Positions 1 through 7,228 of a stretch of DNA of 35,309 nucleotides are shown in pieces. Position 1 is the first letter of the stretch; the number at the start of each line of letters is the position of its first letter. This stretch comes from Armatimonadota bacterium (GTDB lineage: Bacteria; Armatimonadota; Fimbriimonadia; Fimbriimonadales; Fimbriimonadaceae). The notes beneath the pieces are model-generated. The model saw only the letters and a program-made list of their open reading frames with translations. It ran no database searches and was not told where the DNA came from. The DNA is taken from positions 2,755 to 38,063 of the forward strand of contig JAFDWT010000051.1 of NCBI GenBank assembly GCA_018268335.1. The letters are read 5' to 3'. The position numbers and the translations under genes are program-made.

Positions 1-168
1 GCCGCCGCACCGCCGGTTTTCAACCCAGCCGTTTTCATTCCGGCTATCAGCATCTTCGTTCCGACGCCGCACGGCGGCGACCGGTCGAACCCAGTGCCCG
101 AGCCATGCTCCATGGTCGCCCTGGGTGGGCTGGCCCTGGCGGCGGTCCGGCGCAGGCGCAAGGCTTGA
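1..168 (+). CDS. PEP-CTERM sorting-domain protein, C-terminal end (partial)
   Basis: The open frame enters from the left edge and ends at TGA 166-168. Its last ~25 codons read NPVPEPCSMVALGGLALAAV followed by RRRRKA: the PEP motif, a short hydrophobic helix and a basic tail that define the PEP-CTERM sorting signal. In known systems exosortase/EpsH recognises this tail and delivers the protein to the cell surface or extracellular matrix. The rest of the protein lies outside the window, so its function cannot be told. A second PEP-CTERM protein lies at 1133-2059, so the organism probably has an exosortase. Confidence 0.75.
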   Translation, partial: AAAPPVFNPAVFIPAISIFVPTPHGGDRSNPVPEPCSMVALGGLALAAVRRRRKA

Positions 169-190
169 GTGGTATCCTTCGCCCCGGCTT

Positions 191-264
191 TGCCGGATCG
201 TCTAACGGTAGGACAGCGGTTTTTGGTGCCGTCAGTCTAGGTTCGAATCCTAGTCCGGCAGCCA
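191..264 (+). tRNA. tRNA-Gln (anticodon TTG)
   Basis: The acceptor stem TGCCGGA (191-197) pairs with TCCGGCA (254-260), followed by G and an encoded CCA (262-264). The anticodon stem GCGGT/GCCGT closes the loop TTTTGGT, with anticodon TTG at 223-225. The T arm CTAGG-TTCGAAT-CCTAG is perfect. A weak -10-like TATCCT lies at 173-178. The CCA is also the first part of the hairpin that separates this gene from the convergent AraC gene. Confidence 0.95.
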
Positions 265-298
265 TTTGAAAAGAGTCACTCGATCTCTTTCCAAATGG
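262..298. terminator. Bidirectional hairpin between tRNA-Gln and the AraC gene
   Basis: A 14-bp inverted repeat has arms 262-275 and 285-298 with one mismatch and a 9-nt loop. It starts at the tRNA CCA and contains the stop codon of the convergent AraC gene. There is no clear T tract on either side, so a role as transcription terminator or RNA 3'-end stabiliser is inferred from position and stem strength. Confidence 0.55.
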
Positions 299-1151
299 TT
301 GTCAAGGCTTGCTCCCAAGGGATCGGGGGGCCGTCGTGCTCGTCAAACGCGAAACCATGCGACAGCCGACGGACAACCCATGCCCAGGCCTCGTTTCTCT
401 CGGTTCGGCGCACGGGACGGCTGACCGTCGCATACCTTCCGCCTGGAATCGTCATCGGCGAAAACCCGTTCGGCAACGCCTCGCCGGGCCTCAATTCAAA
501 CCCCACATGGGACCGCATGCCTTCGCTTGTCGGATGTGTAAACGTCGAGTCCCAATACACCGTGAAATAGCGCCGATGGATATCCAGGCCCTGACGCCCG
601 ACCTCCTCCACGACCAAACCCAGCCTTTGCCCGGCCAAGGCGTAGCTCCCAAACTGCTCTTTGGCAGCTAACCGCACCGGCTCACGGCGGCGATACTCGA
701 TCGGAAACCTCTTGGCAAGAACCACCGATTCGTCGGCTTCGCTCTCGGTCCAAGCTGAAACCCAATGGATCTTCATCGAGTCCCGGTCCAACTGGCGCGG
801 GCCTGATTTCCTGAAGGCCGTCGGCGTCATTCCTGTCACCAAGTGAAATGTCCGAGTGAACGCCGAGTGGTCGGTGTAGCCGCACGCCGAGCCGACCTGG
901 GCGACTTCCAGGTCGGTGTGCAGCAAGAGGTGCTGGGCCTTCTCCACCCGGATGCGTCGGACAAACGCCGCGGGAGTCTCGCCGATCAGATGCGAGAAGA
1001 TGCGGCTCCAGTGGCTACGCGTATAGCCTGACTCATGGGCGAGCCGTTCGACACCACCGACCTCGTCGGGTCGCCGAAGCACTGCTTCGACGGCCCTTGA
1101 GACGTTCACCTCGGCGTACCGCCGTTCGCGGATCAGTTCCTCTTGCCCCAC
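276..1151 (-). CDS. AraC-family regulator with C-terminal GyrI-like effector domain
   Basis: The 291-residue protein carries an N-terminal AraC double helix-turn-helix (about residues 15-112; the second helix pair contains ACGYTDHSAFTRTFH and ends in the family pattern GMTPTAFR). This is followed by a C-terminal GyrI/Rob-type small-molecule-binding domain (about 130-290). That architecture (DNA binding first, effector domain last) is like Rob and many multidrug- or stress-sensing regulators. The start used is GTG at 1151, which lies inside the 3' end of the upstream same-strand gene (19-bp overlap), so the two are probably cotranscribed. The ligand and targets cannot be told. Two stand-alone proteins with the same GyrI-like fold are encoded at 16173-17088. 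Confidence 0.85.
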   Translation of the reverse strand: MGQEELIRERRYAEVNVSRAVEAVLRRPDEVGGVERLAHESGYTRSHWSRIFSHLIGETPAAFVRRIRVEKAQHLLLHTDLEVAQVGSACGYTDHSAFTRTFHLVTGMTPTAFRKSGPRQLDRDSMKIHWVSAWTESEADESVVLAKRFPIEYRRREPVRLAAKEQFGSYALAGQRLGLVVEEVGRQGLDIHRRYFTVYWDSTFTHPTSEGMRSHVGFELRPGEALPNGFSPMTIPGGRYATVSRPVRRTERNEAWAWVVRRLSHGFAFDEHDGPPIPWEQALTTIWKEIE

Positions 1152-2059
1152 TTCCGTGCTTTGAGCGCCGCTAGGCCGAGAGCGGAAACCGCCAACGATG
1201 TCGGTTCCGGCACGACCAGCAGTCCGGTCGGCGACCCAATACCTGCAGCGAACACCTTCTTGTACGATCCATTCGCCAGGTCGTACTGCAGGATTTGACC
1301 AGTTGTTCCGCTCGTGACCAGAACAGACTCACTAGTGAACGCCATCCCCACGGCTCCACCCAACCCACCAGACCCGGCAGGAACAAAGGCGCCAATGAAC
1401 GAGCCGGATTTCGCATTGTAACGCAGAACTTTTCCTCCGTTGTCGCTCGAGACATACAGCATCCCGTCGCGCCAGACCAGGGTCCGCGGTTGGGTCAGCC
1501 CACCAGAGCCAGCCGAAACAAACGCCCCCTTCGAAGCGCCCGTCTTGCCGTCGTATCGTAGGATGCTGTTGCCGTAGTAGTTGGGGACATACAAGTCGCC
1601 ATCGGGGCCGAAGGCCATGCCGAGATCCGGCCCGTTCAATCCGCCGAGCCCGCTAGTGACAAACCGCCCCAAATAGACACCCGCCGAGCTGAACCGGCTG
1701 ACAGTATTGTCGTTAAAATTGGCGGCCAGGAGGTCACCAGCTTCATTGAAGGCGATAGCTGTCGGGTGGTTGAGGTTTGCGGTGGCGAAGTCACCCAGAT
1801 AGGCCGCAGTCTCAGCGTCGTACATCCGGATTTTGTTCGCCGTCTCCGCGGCGACGTAGACCTTGCCGTCTCGGAGAGTCATCCCCAAAGGGCCGCTCAC
1901 CCCCGTCAGCTCGCCCAACTTGGCACCGGTCGCCAGGTTGAACCGGGTCACCTTGTTCTGAAAGTAGCTGCCGACCCAGACTTCCTTGTCCTTCGCCCAT
2001 ACCGACGAGGACAACGCCAAAAGTGCAACACAAGCCAGAGAATGCAAAACCGTTCGCAT
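1133..2059 (-). CDS. NHL/SMP-30-like beta-propeller protein with PEP-CTERM tail
   Basis: The 308-residue protein has an N-terminal signal peptide (cleavage probably after SSVWA, near residue 22). A series of propeller blades follows, with recurring Y/L-R-Y/F-[DN]-x-x-[ST]-G elements such as ILRYDGKTGASKGAF and VLRYNAKSGSFIGAF. It ends with VVPEPTSLAVSALGLAALKA and a basic tail, a PEP-CTERM sorting signal. It is therefore probably exported and anchored or released by an exosortase; the propeller's ligand is unknown. The ATG at 2059 is preceded 6 nt upstream by the -10-like GACAAT, with no Shine-Dalgarno, suggesting a leaderless mRNA. Its last 19 bp overlap the AraC gene. Confidence 0.8.
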   Translation of the reverse strand: MRTVLHSLACVALLALSSSVWAKDKEVWVGSYFQNKVTRFNLATGAKLGELTGVSGPLGMTLRDGKVYVAAETANKIRMYDAETAAYLGDFATANLNHPTAIAFNEAGDLLAANFNDNTVSRFSSAGVYLGRFVTSGLGGLNGPDLGMAFGPDGDLYVPNYYGNSILRYDGKTGASKGAFVSAGSGGLTQPRTLVWRDGMLYVSSDNGGKVLRYNAKSGSFIGAFVPAGSGGLGGAVGMAFTSESVLVTSGTTGQILQYDLANGSYKKVFAAGIGSPTGLLVVPEPTSLAVSALGLAALKARKWGKRN

Positions 2060-2065
2060 TCCGCC

Positions 2066-2071
2066 ATTGTC
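2066..2071 (-). promoter_or_regulatory. -10-like box of the beta-propeller gene
   Basis: On the minus strand GACAAT lies 6 nt before the ATG at 2059. No convincing -35 is seen. The spacing puts the expected transcription start at or next to the start codon. Confidence 0.3.
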
Positions 2072-2134
2072 GATTCGCGCAGTGCCACAGGCTGTGCGAA
2101 ATGTGCGGAATTCCCCGGCCTGCTTAGCAGAGGA

Positions 2135-3031
2135 TCATTCTTTTCGAGGTACCAACTGAATCCGCTGGTTCTTTTGGTCGACCGTGAGCACAAAGTTTTG
2201 CAGCAACTTGCCACCGATGTTGCCGATCGGAAAACCTTCATGCATCTCGACGGTTGGAACCTGGATCTGGACTCCGCAGACCTCGACAGAACCCTTGAGG
2301 TCCGCTTCCCAAACGTCCATCGAGTTGAAGAGAGTCCTTGTCTGACCTGCCCGCCTAGGTTCGCCCGTTAGCGGGAGCTTGGACTTCAGCGGTAACGGCA
2401 CCATCAGTCCGCCTTGGGCACCGGTGTCGATTTGGCAAGGCACTTTGACACCGCTCAGATCGACATCGACCACTGGCGTGTTGCTCCGCAGAGTGTATTT
2501 GGCCGCCCCCTGTGGCAAAGAACCTGGCCCAATGCTGATCGTCTTGTTGGGATAGTCGACCACCAGCAGTTGGTTTTGAAACACGGTGAAGCTCAAGACC
2601 CCGTCGGCAATGGTGTCGTCGGCGACCTGCGACCTGGTGGCGGCGGGCTGGACAAAGCACGTCGCGCCATAGAATGTTGCCGTACCGATCTTGATCTCGG
2701 GAATTCGGTAAAGGGCGACCTTCATCGAGTTCTTTCCGCCTGGGTCTCGGGCCGTTGTCTCCATAAAGGGTCTCAAGCCAAGCTCATCGACCAGACTTTG
2801 CTGCACGACGCTCGCGCCTGCACCGGTGTCCATCATCATCCGCCGCTTCTTGCCCCCGATCTCGACTTCAATCAGCGGACCCGGATGCTTGCCTTGGGTA
2901 AATGGGACGGTGACCGTTTCCGGACACTCCGACCGCAAGAGCAGCCCGTTGTTCTGCTGCGACATGCCGACCATGACCAACGTCGCCGAGGCAATGACGG
3001 CTGTCGGCACAAGTACGCGGACTATGGACAT
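2135..3031 (-). CDS. Retropepsin-like aspartic protease, paralog 1 of 3
   Basis: The 298-residue exported protein has a hydrophobic N-terminus (about 1-24) that could be a signal peptide or anchor. It contains two retropepsin-type active-site motifs, MMMDTGAGASVV (about residue 67) and CQIDTGAQGGLMVP (about 203), so one chain can supply both catalytic aspartates. This is the pattern of bacterial clan AA aspartyl proteases with a duplicated fold (PF13650-like). A good SD (AAGGAG) precedes ATG 3031, and only 3 bp separate it from the stop of paralog 2, so the genes are coupled. The C-terminal stretch GFPIGNIGGKLLQNFVLTVD is shared almost unchanged with the other two copies. The substrate is unknown. 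Confidence 0.85.
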   Translation of the reverse strand: MSIVRVLVPTAVIASATLVMVGMSQQNNGLLLRSECPETVTVPFTQGKHPGPLIEVEIGGKKRRMMMDTGAGASVVQQSLVDELGLRPFMETTARDPGGKNSMKVALYRIPEIKIGTATFYGATCFVQPAATRSQVADDTIADGVLSFTVFQNQLLVVDYPNKTISIGPGSLPQGAAKYTLRSNTPVVDVDLSGVKVPCQIDTGAQGGLMVPLPLKSKLPLTGEPRRAGQTRTLFNSMDVWEADLKGSVEVCGVQIQVPTVEMHEGFPIGNIGGKLLQNFVLTVDQKNQRIQLVPRKE

Positions 3032-3034
3032 GGC

Positions 3035-3901
3035 CTAAGTTCTCTCCTTCTTGACCAACCTAACGCGCTGGTTCCTTTGGTCGATGGTGACCACCAGGTT
3101 TTGTAGCACCCCGTTCCCAATGTTGCCGACCGGAAATCCAGCATGCATCTCCACCGTGGGCACATCGAGCCGGACACCGCAGACTTCGACCGGCCCCTTC
3201 AGGTTGGCCTCCAGAACCTCCATGGTGTTGAACAAAGTGCTTGTCTTCCCCGCGGGCTTGGGCTCGCCGTCCAACGGCAGGCGGTCGCGCAGTTCAGACG
3301 GCACCATGAGCCCGCCAGCTGCTCCGGTGTCGATCTGGCAAGGCACGACCAATGAACCAATCGCTACATCGACAGCCACCGTCCCTGTCGGCATGGTGAA
3401 CTTGGCCGCCGACAAAGGCAGTTCGCCAGGGCCAAACGTCAAGGTCTTCCGGGGAAAGTCAAACGTCAGCAATTGGTCGCGAAAAATCGCGTAACTCAGC
3501 ACTCCGTCCTGCATCACCGCGTCAATGGACGGCGACTGTAGAGTCTTTGGCAAAACAAAGACCAGGACACCATAGAACGTGGCTCCGCCGATCTTGACTT
3601 CTGGGATGCGATAGAGGTCGACCTGGACGGAGTTCTTGCCACTGGGGTCCTCCGACTGGCTATGCGCGAACGGCTTCAGATGAAGCTCGTCGACAAACTT
3701 CTGGGCCACGACGCTTCCCGAAGCACCGGTGTCCACCAACATGTGTCGCTTCTTGCCAGCGATCTCGACGTCGATCAGCGGAGCCGGGTGGCTACCCCGA
3801 TGGATAGGCACCGAAACTAAAGAAGGACAGTGTGACCGAAGCACGGCCCTCTCATCCGGCCCCTGAGCCAGCAAAGCCGTCGTCAGCCAAACCGACAGCA
3901 T
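3035..3901 (-). CDS. Retropepsin-like aspartic protease, paralog 2 of 3
   Basis: The 288-residue protein has a short signal peptide (about 1-13) and two DTG motifs: MLVDTGASGSVV (about residue 56) and CQIDTGAAGGLMVP (about 191). The order of elements is the same as in the flanking paralogs, including the shared SGKNSVQVDLYRIPEVKIG stretch before the flap region and the C-terminal GFPVGNIGNGVLQN. The ATG shares one base with the stop of paralog 3 (TGATG) and is preceded by a strong SD (AAGGAGG, 7-nt spacing), so translation is coupled. The cluster looks like tandem duplication followed by divergence. Confidence 0.85.
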   Translation of the reverse strand: MLSVWLTTALLAQGPDERAVLRSHCPSLVSVPIHRGSHPAPLIDVEIAGKKRHMLVDTGASGSVVAQKFVDELHLKPFAHSQSEDPSGKNSVQVDLYRIPEVKIGGATFYGVLVFVLPKTLQSPSIDAVMQDGVLSYAIFRDQLLTFDFPRKTLTFGPGELPLSAAKFTMPTGTVAVDVAIGSLVVPCQIDTGAAGGLMVPSELRDRLPLDGEPKPAGKTSTLFNTMEVLEANLKGPVEVCGVRLDVPTVEMHAGFPVGNIGNGVLQNLVVTIDQRNQRVRLVKKERT

Positions 3902-4770
3902 CAGTCCCCCTCCTTCTTGGGCTCGACGAACCGGATACGGTGGTTCTTCTGGTCGATGGTCATGGCAAACTTGCGCAAGACGCGGCCGCCGATGTTGCCC
4001 ATGGGAAAGAGGTCGTGCATCTCGAGCATCGGCAAGGTCAAGGAGACGCCGCCGAACTTGATAGGCGACTTCACCTTGACGCCAAGGATCTCAATCTCAT
4101 TGAACAGCGTCCTGGCATGGCCGATCACTCTGGGCTCGCCGTCCAGCGGGAGTTTGGCTTTGTATTTCGTCGGCACCATCAGGCCGCCGTCCGAACCTGA
4201 GTCCACGTGGCACGGGACAACGGCGTCGCCGATTGTCACATGAAGCAACGGGATTTCGTGCTCGAGGTCATAGCTGGCGCTACCGGCTGGGAGGATTCCC
4301 GGTCCGAAGACGATTTGCCTCCCTGGATAGTCGAGGGTCAACAACTGGTCGCGGAATACCGCGTAGCTCAGCACACCGTCAGCTAACCCCTTGTCGGGTC
4401 CGACACCCTCCTCGGCAAAGGTCAACATGCCGTAGAAGGTCGCCCCGCCGATCTTCACTTCGGGAACGCGATAGAGGTTCACCTGCCGCTCATTCTTCCC
4501 GCTGGGGTCTCCGGCGATCGATTGCCCGACCGGCCGCAGGCCCAGTTCGTCGATCACTTTTTTGGAAATGCGGCCGCCCGACGCCCCAGTGTCCAGGAGC
4601 ATCCTCCTCTTCTTGCCGCCGATCTCCACCTCGATCATCGGCGCCATCCGGGGCCCGGGAATGATAGGCACCTTGAACTCGCCAGGACAGTTCGACTTCA
4701 AAATCGCCCGCTCGTCCACCTGTTGCATAGGCACAGAGACGAGCATCGGAAGCAAGATGGACAGCGTCAT
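3901..4770 (-). CDS. Retropepsin-like aspartic protease, paralog 3 of 3 (first gene of the operon)
   Basis: This first gene of the three-protease operon encodes about 289 residues from ATG 4770. It has a hydrophobic N-terminus and two active-site motifs, MLLDTGASGGRI and CHVDSGSDGGLMVP (the second is DSG, still a valid aspartic-protease motif). A longer reading from GTG 4824 is possible and would abut the divergent regulator exactly. The ATG is preferred because it matches the N-terminal length of paralog 2, and because the 54 bp upstream are AT-rich and hold an inverted repeat with promoter-like elements. It is likely controlled by the divergent ArsR-type gene. Confidence 0.8.
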   Translation of the reverse strand: MTLSILLPMLVSVPMQQVDERAILKSNCPGEFKVPIIPGPRMAPMIEVEIGGKKRRMLLDTGASGGRISKKVIDELGLRPVGQSIAGDPSGKNERQVNLYRVPEVKIGGATFYGMLTFAEEGVGPDKGLADGVLSYAVFRDQLLTLDYPGRQIVFGPGILPAGSASYDLEHEIPLLHVTIGDAVVPCHVDSGSDGGLMVPTKYKAKLPLDGEPRVIGHARTLFNEIEILGVKVKSPIKFGGVSLTLPMLEMHDLFPMGNIGGRVLRKFAMTIDQKNHRIRFVEPKKEGD

Positions 4771-4789
4771 AACTAGAAGAACAGGAACA

Positions 4790-4818
4790 AAATCTAAAAA
4801 GTTCCCGTTCTTAGATTT
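4790..4818. promoter_or_regulatory. Inverted-repeat operator between the protease operon and the ArsR gene
   Basis: There is a perfect 8-bp inverted repeat, AAATCTAA (4790-4797) and TTAGATTT (4811-4818), with arms 21 bp apart, about two helical turns. Each arm contains TAGATT, a -10-like hexamer pointing outward: on the plus strand it ends 7 nt before the ArsR ATG at 4825, and on the minus strand it lies 20 nt before ATG 4770. A dimeric winged-helix regulator bound here would block both promoters. Function is inferred from symmetry and position. Confidence 0.55.
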
Positions 4819-4824
4819 ATTCAC

Positions 4825-5367
4825 ATGTCACAACCGTCTTCTTCGCTGACCGTCGAGCAGTTGCGGGCACTGAACAACCCGGTCAGGCTGCAAATCCTGA
4901 CCAGCCTACGGGCAAACGGTCCAGCGACGGTCGGCGAATTGGCCGGACGCCTGGCACTCCAGGAGCATCTCCTCTTCTATCACGTCAAGCTCATGGCCAG
5001 TTGCGGATTGCTCCGACCGATCGGCACCCGACCGACCTCCACAAAGCCGGTCAACGTCTATGCTGCCAAGGCTCCTGGCACCGCTGCCGGGCTCGACTAT
5101 AACGACCCAGGCGTCCGCGAGGCCGTCTGCCGCAACGTGACGACGGTGATGCGCACGGCCGCAAAGGAGTACGAGGCTGCCGCCGCCCGACAGCCAGATG
5201 CCATGGACGATAAGTCGGCGATGATGCGCGTGTCCATCCGCATTGCTCCCGATTGCCGCGACGAACTGAACGCGCGCATGAAAGCACTGACGACATGGCT
5301 GGCCGATCAAAGAGACGACAACGGCGAGGCCTTCAGCTTGACCATGCTCCTGACCCCGCTGTCCTGA
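4825..5367 (+). CDS. ArsR-like winged-helix transcription regulator
   Basis: The 180-residue protein has an N-terminal winged helix-turn-helix (about residues 8-75: NNPVRLQILTSLRANGPATV, then a recognition helix around LLFYHVKLMASCGLLRPIG). This is the ArsR/HTH_20 pattern, in which a DNA-binding dimer represses a nearby promoter. No cluster of metal-binding cysteines is visible, so metal sensing is unlikely. The C-terminal ~100 residues are of unknown type and may sense a ligand. It is transcribed divergently from the three-protease operon across a perfect inverted repeat, so it is probably the operon's and its own repressor. RNase J starts 36 bp downstream on the same strand. Confidence 0.8.
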   Translation: MSQPSSSLTVEQLRALNNPVRLQILTSLRANGPATVGELAGRLALQEHLLFYHVKLMASCGLLRPIGTRPTSTKPVNVYAAKAPGTAAGLDYNDPGVREAVCRNVTTVMRTAAKEYEAAAARQPDAMDDKSAMMRVSIRIAPDCRDELNARMKALTTWLADQRDDNGEAFSLTMLLTPLS

Positions 5368-5403
5368 GCATTGACGCCACCCCGGGTACCCTGGCCTCCT
5401 CGA

Positions 5404-7053
5404 ATGAGCTTGTTGAAGGTCATCCCTCTCGGCGGCGCCGGAGAAATCGGCAAAAACTGCACAGTCGTCGAAATGGGAGACGACCTCATCGTCATCGACT
5501 GCGGGCTCTCCTTCCCACACGAAGAGCATTTCGGCGTCGACATCGTCGTCCCCAACTTCGACTACCTGCGCGACAACAAGGACAGGCTCAAAGCTGTCGT
5601 TATCACCCACGCCCACGAGGACCATGTCGGCGCCCTGTCATTCTTCGTCAGCGAGTTCGACTGCCCGATTTACTGCACGCCGTTCACTGAAGCTATGGTG
5701 CGGGCCAAGCTGGAAGAGCGGGTCAAGCTCCTCGAAGTGCCGCTGAAGCGGATGACGATCGGCAAGAAGTTCGATATCGGCGCTTTTGAGATCGAGCCGA
5801 TCCGGCTGACACACTCCATCCCGGAGATGTGCGCCATCGCCGTGCACACCTCCCACGGTGTGGTCATGTTCACCGGTGACTTCAAGTTCGATTTCTCACC
5901 AGTCGACCATCAGCCCAGCGACATCAAGCGCCTGACCCAACTCGGCGAGGATGGCGTTCTGGTCCTTCTCAGCGACTCCACCAACGTCGACCGCCCAGGT
6001 TGGGGGCCGAGCGAATCGGCCGTCGCGGAGGGCTACCGAAGGGAGTTCAGCAAGGCCAAGGGCAGGATCATGGTGACGATGTTCAGCAGCAACATCCACC
6101 GCATGCAACAGGTTTTCGATGTCGCCAAAGAGGTCGGCCGTCGCGTGGCCGTCGCCGGGAGGCGCATGGACGACACCGTCCGCATGTGCCAGCGACTTGG
6201 CTACTTAAACATCCCTGAAAACGTCTACTTGCCGCTCGAAGAACTGAACAAGCGCGCCGCCCACGAGGTGATCATTCTGGTCACAGGCAGCCAAGGCGAG
6301 CCGATGGCGGCTCTCAGCCAAATGTCGCGCAAGGAGTATTCAAGGCTGCAGATCGTCGAAGGCGACACCATCCTCTATTCCGCCCGCCCGATCCCCGGCA
6401 ACGAGGGGATGATCTGGCGGACGGTCAACCGCCTGATCCGGCTAGGCGCCAGCGTCGTCACCGACGCACCGACGCCGATCCACGTCAGCGGCCACGGCTA
6501 CCAAGACGAGCTCAAGATGATGGTGCAGCTGACCAAGCCGTTCTATCTGGCCCCCGTCCACGGCGAGCCCCGCCATCAACTGCTCTATCTCGACATGGCC
6601 AAATCTATGGGGCACCCGGAGCACCGGATGTTCCACCTGCATAACGGCTCGCAGCTTTGCTTCGACGACCAGAAAGCGTGGATCGATGACAAGCCGGTCA
6701 AGTGGGGCGAAGTCCTGATCGACCAGCACGGCAACGTCCCAGTCACTGACGCCGTCTTGGGTCAGCGGGCTGCCCTGGCAATGGACGGCGTCATCGTCGT
6801 CTCGCTCGCCGCCGACTTAAAGGCCGGCGCCCTGGAGGGCCGACCCGAGGCACAGATCAAGGGCTTCTCCGGACCTGGCGAAACGATCGAGGACGCCCTG
6901 GACGCCCTTTGCGACGAGCTGGCCAAGCTGAAGCCTGCTGAACTCAAGAGCAGGGACTTCCTCGAAGGCGTTATCGTCGACATCGTCAAGCGAGTCGTCC
7001 AGCGCAAGTGCCAGCAGCGGCCGGTGGTCATCCCGGTCGTCGTAGCGGTGTAG
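5404..7053 (+). CDS. rnj: Ribonuclease J
   Basis: The 549-residue beta-CASP metallo-beta-lactamase-fold nuclease is near the usual length (~555). The N-terminus MSLLKVIPLGGAGEIGKNC is the canonical RNase J start, which selects ATG 5404 over an upstream in-frame TTG. The Zn-binding motif HAHEDH lies at residues 69-74. Family motifs SDSTNVDRPGWGPSE, the beta-CASP stretch VTGSQGEPMAALSQM, and SGHGYQDELKMM and PVHGEPRH in the C-terminal half are present. The enzyme has 5'-exonuclease and endonuclease activity in mRNA decay and rRNA maturation. It follows the ArsR gene by 36 bp with no clear SD. Together with PNPase (31841) it would form the core RNA-decay machinery. Confidence 0.95.
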   Translation: MSLLKVIPLGGAGEIGKNCTVVEMGDDLIVIDCGLSFPHEEHFGVDIVVPNFDYLRDNKDRLKAVVITHAHEDHVGALSFFVSEFDCPIYCTPFTEAMVRAKLEERVKLLEVPLKRMTIGKKFDIGAFEIEPIRLTHSIPEMCAIAVHTSHGVVMFTGDFKFDFSPVDHQPSDIKRLTQLGEDGVLVLLSDSTNVDRPGWGPSESAVAEGYRREFSKAKGRIMVTMFSSNIHRMQQVFDVAKEVGRRVAVAGRRMDDTVRMCQRLGYLNIPENVYLPLEELNKRAAHEVIILVTGSQGEPMAALSQMSRKEYSRLQIVEGDTILYSARPIPGNEGMIWRTVNRLIRLGASVVTDAPTPIHVSGHGYQDELKMMVQLTKPFYLAPVHGEPRHQLLYLDMAKSMGHPEHRMFHLHNGSQLCFDDQKAWIDDKPVKWGEVLIDQHGNVPVTDAVLGQRAALAMDGVIVVSLAADLKAGALEGRPEAQIKGFSGPGETIEDALDALCDELAKLKPAELKSRDFLEGVIVDIVKRVVQRKCQQRPVVIPVVVAV

Positions 7054-7064
7054 GACATCCGTTT

Positions 7065-7144
7065 GTGCCCCCGTGCCTTCAGGCCGGGGAAAGCGAGGTC
7101 TTGGCTGAGAATCCACCTTCCCCACCCTAAAGGGATGGGGGCAC
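7065..7144. repeat. REPIN-like palindromic element between rnj and the epimerase
   Basis: The outer arms GTGCCCCC (7065-7072) and GGGGGCAC (7137-7144) pair perfectly. Inside are GCC-TTCA-GGC (7075-7084), a stem GGGGAA (7086-7091) with TTCCCC (7118-7123), and CCC-TAAA-GGG (7125-7134). Read inward from each end, the two halves are the same ~27-bp unit in inverted orientation: GTGCCCCC head, a small hairpin, then GGGGAA. The small hairpins differ by compensatory changes. This is the organisation of a REP doublet (REPIN). The RNA could also act as a 3'-end structure for rnj. There is no T tract. Confidence 0.5.
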
Positions 7145-7214
7145 AGTTCACGGTTCAATAGGACGAACCTACAATGCAACCAAGTCCTCTACCGCTTGTC
7201 GTCTCCCGCGTCCC

Positions 7215-7220
7215 ATAATG
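7215..7220 (+). promoter_or_regulatory. -10 box of the epimerase gene
   Basis: CATAAT (one mismatch to TATAAT) ends 8 nt before ATG 7229. It sits in the short palindrome CCCATAATGGG. No SD precedes the ATG, so transcription probably begins at or very near the start codon. Confidence 0.45.
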
Positions 7221-7228
7221 GGCGAGCC

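Noticed and set aside
843-1031. Small plus-strand frames across the AraC gene and similar antisense frames throughout
   Set aside because: They lie opposite well-supported genes, have no recognisable domains and are expected by chance at this GC content.
7065-7144. End of an IS200/IS605 element or a TnpB/IscB guide RNA
   Set aside because: The stretch GAGAATCC beside small hairpins is reminiscent of such ends, but no transposase or nuclease frame is near and the inverted duplication of the whole unit fits a REP doublet better.
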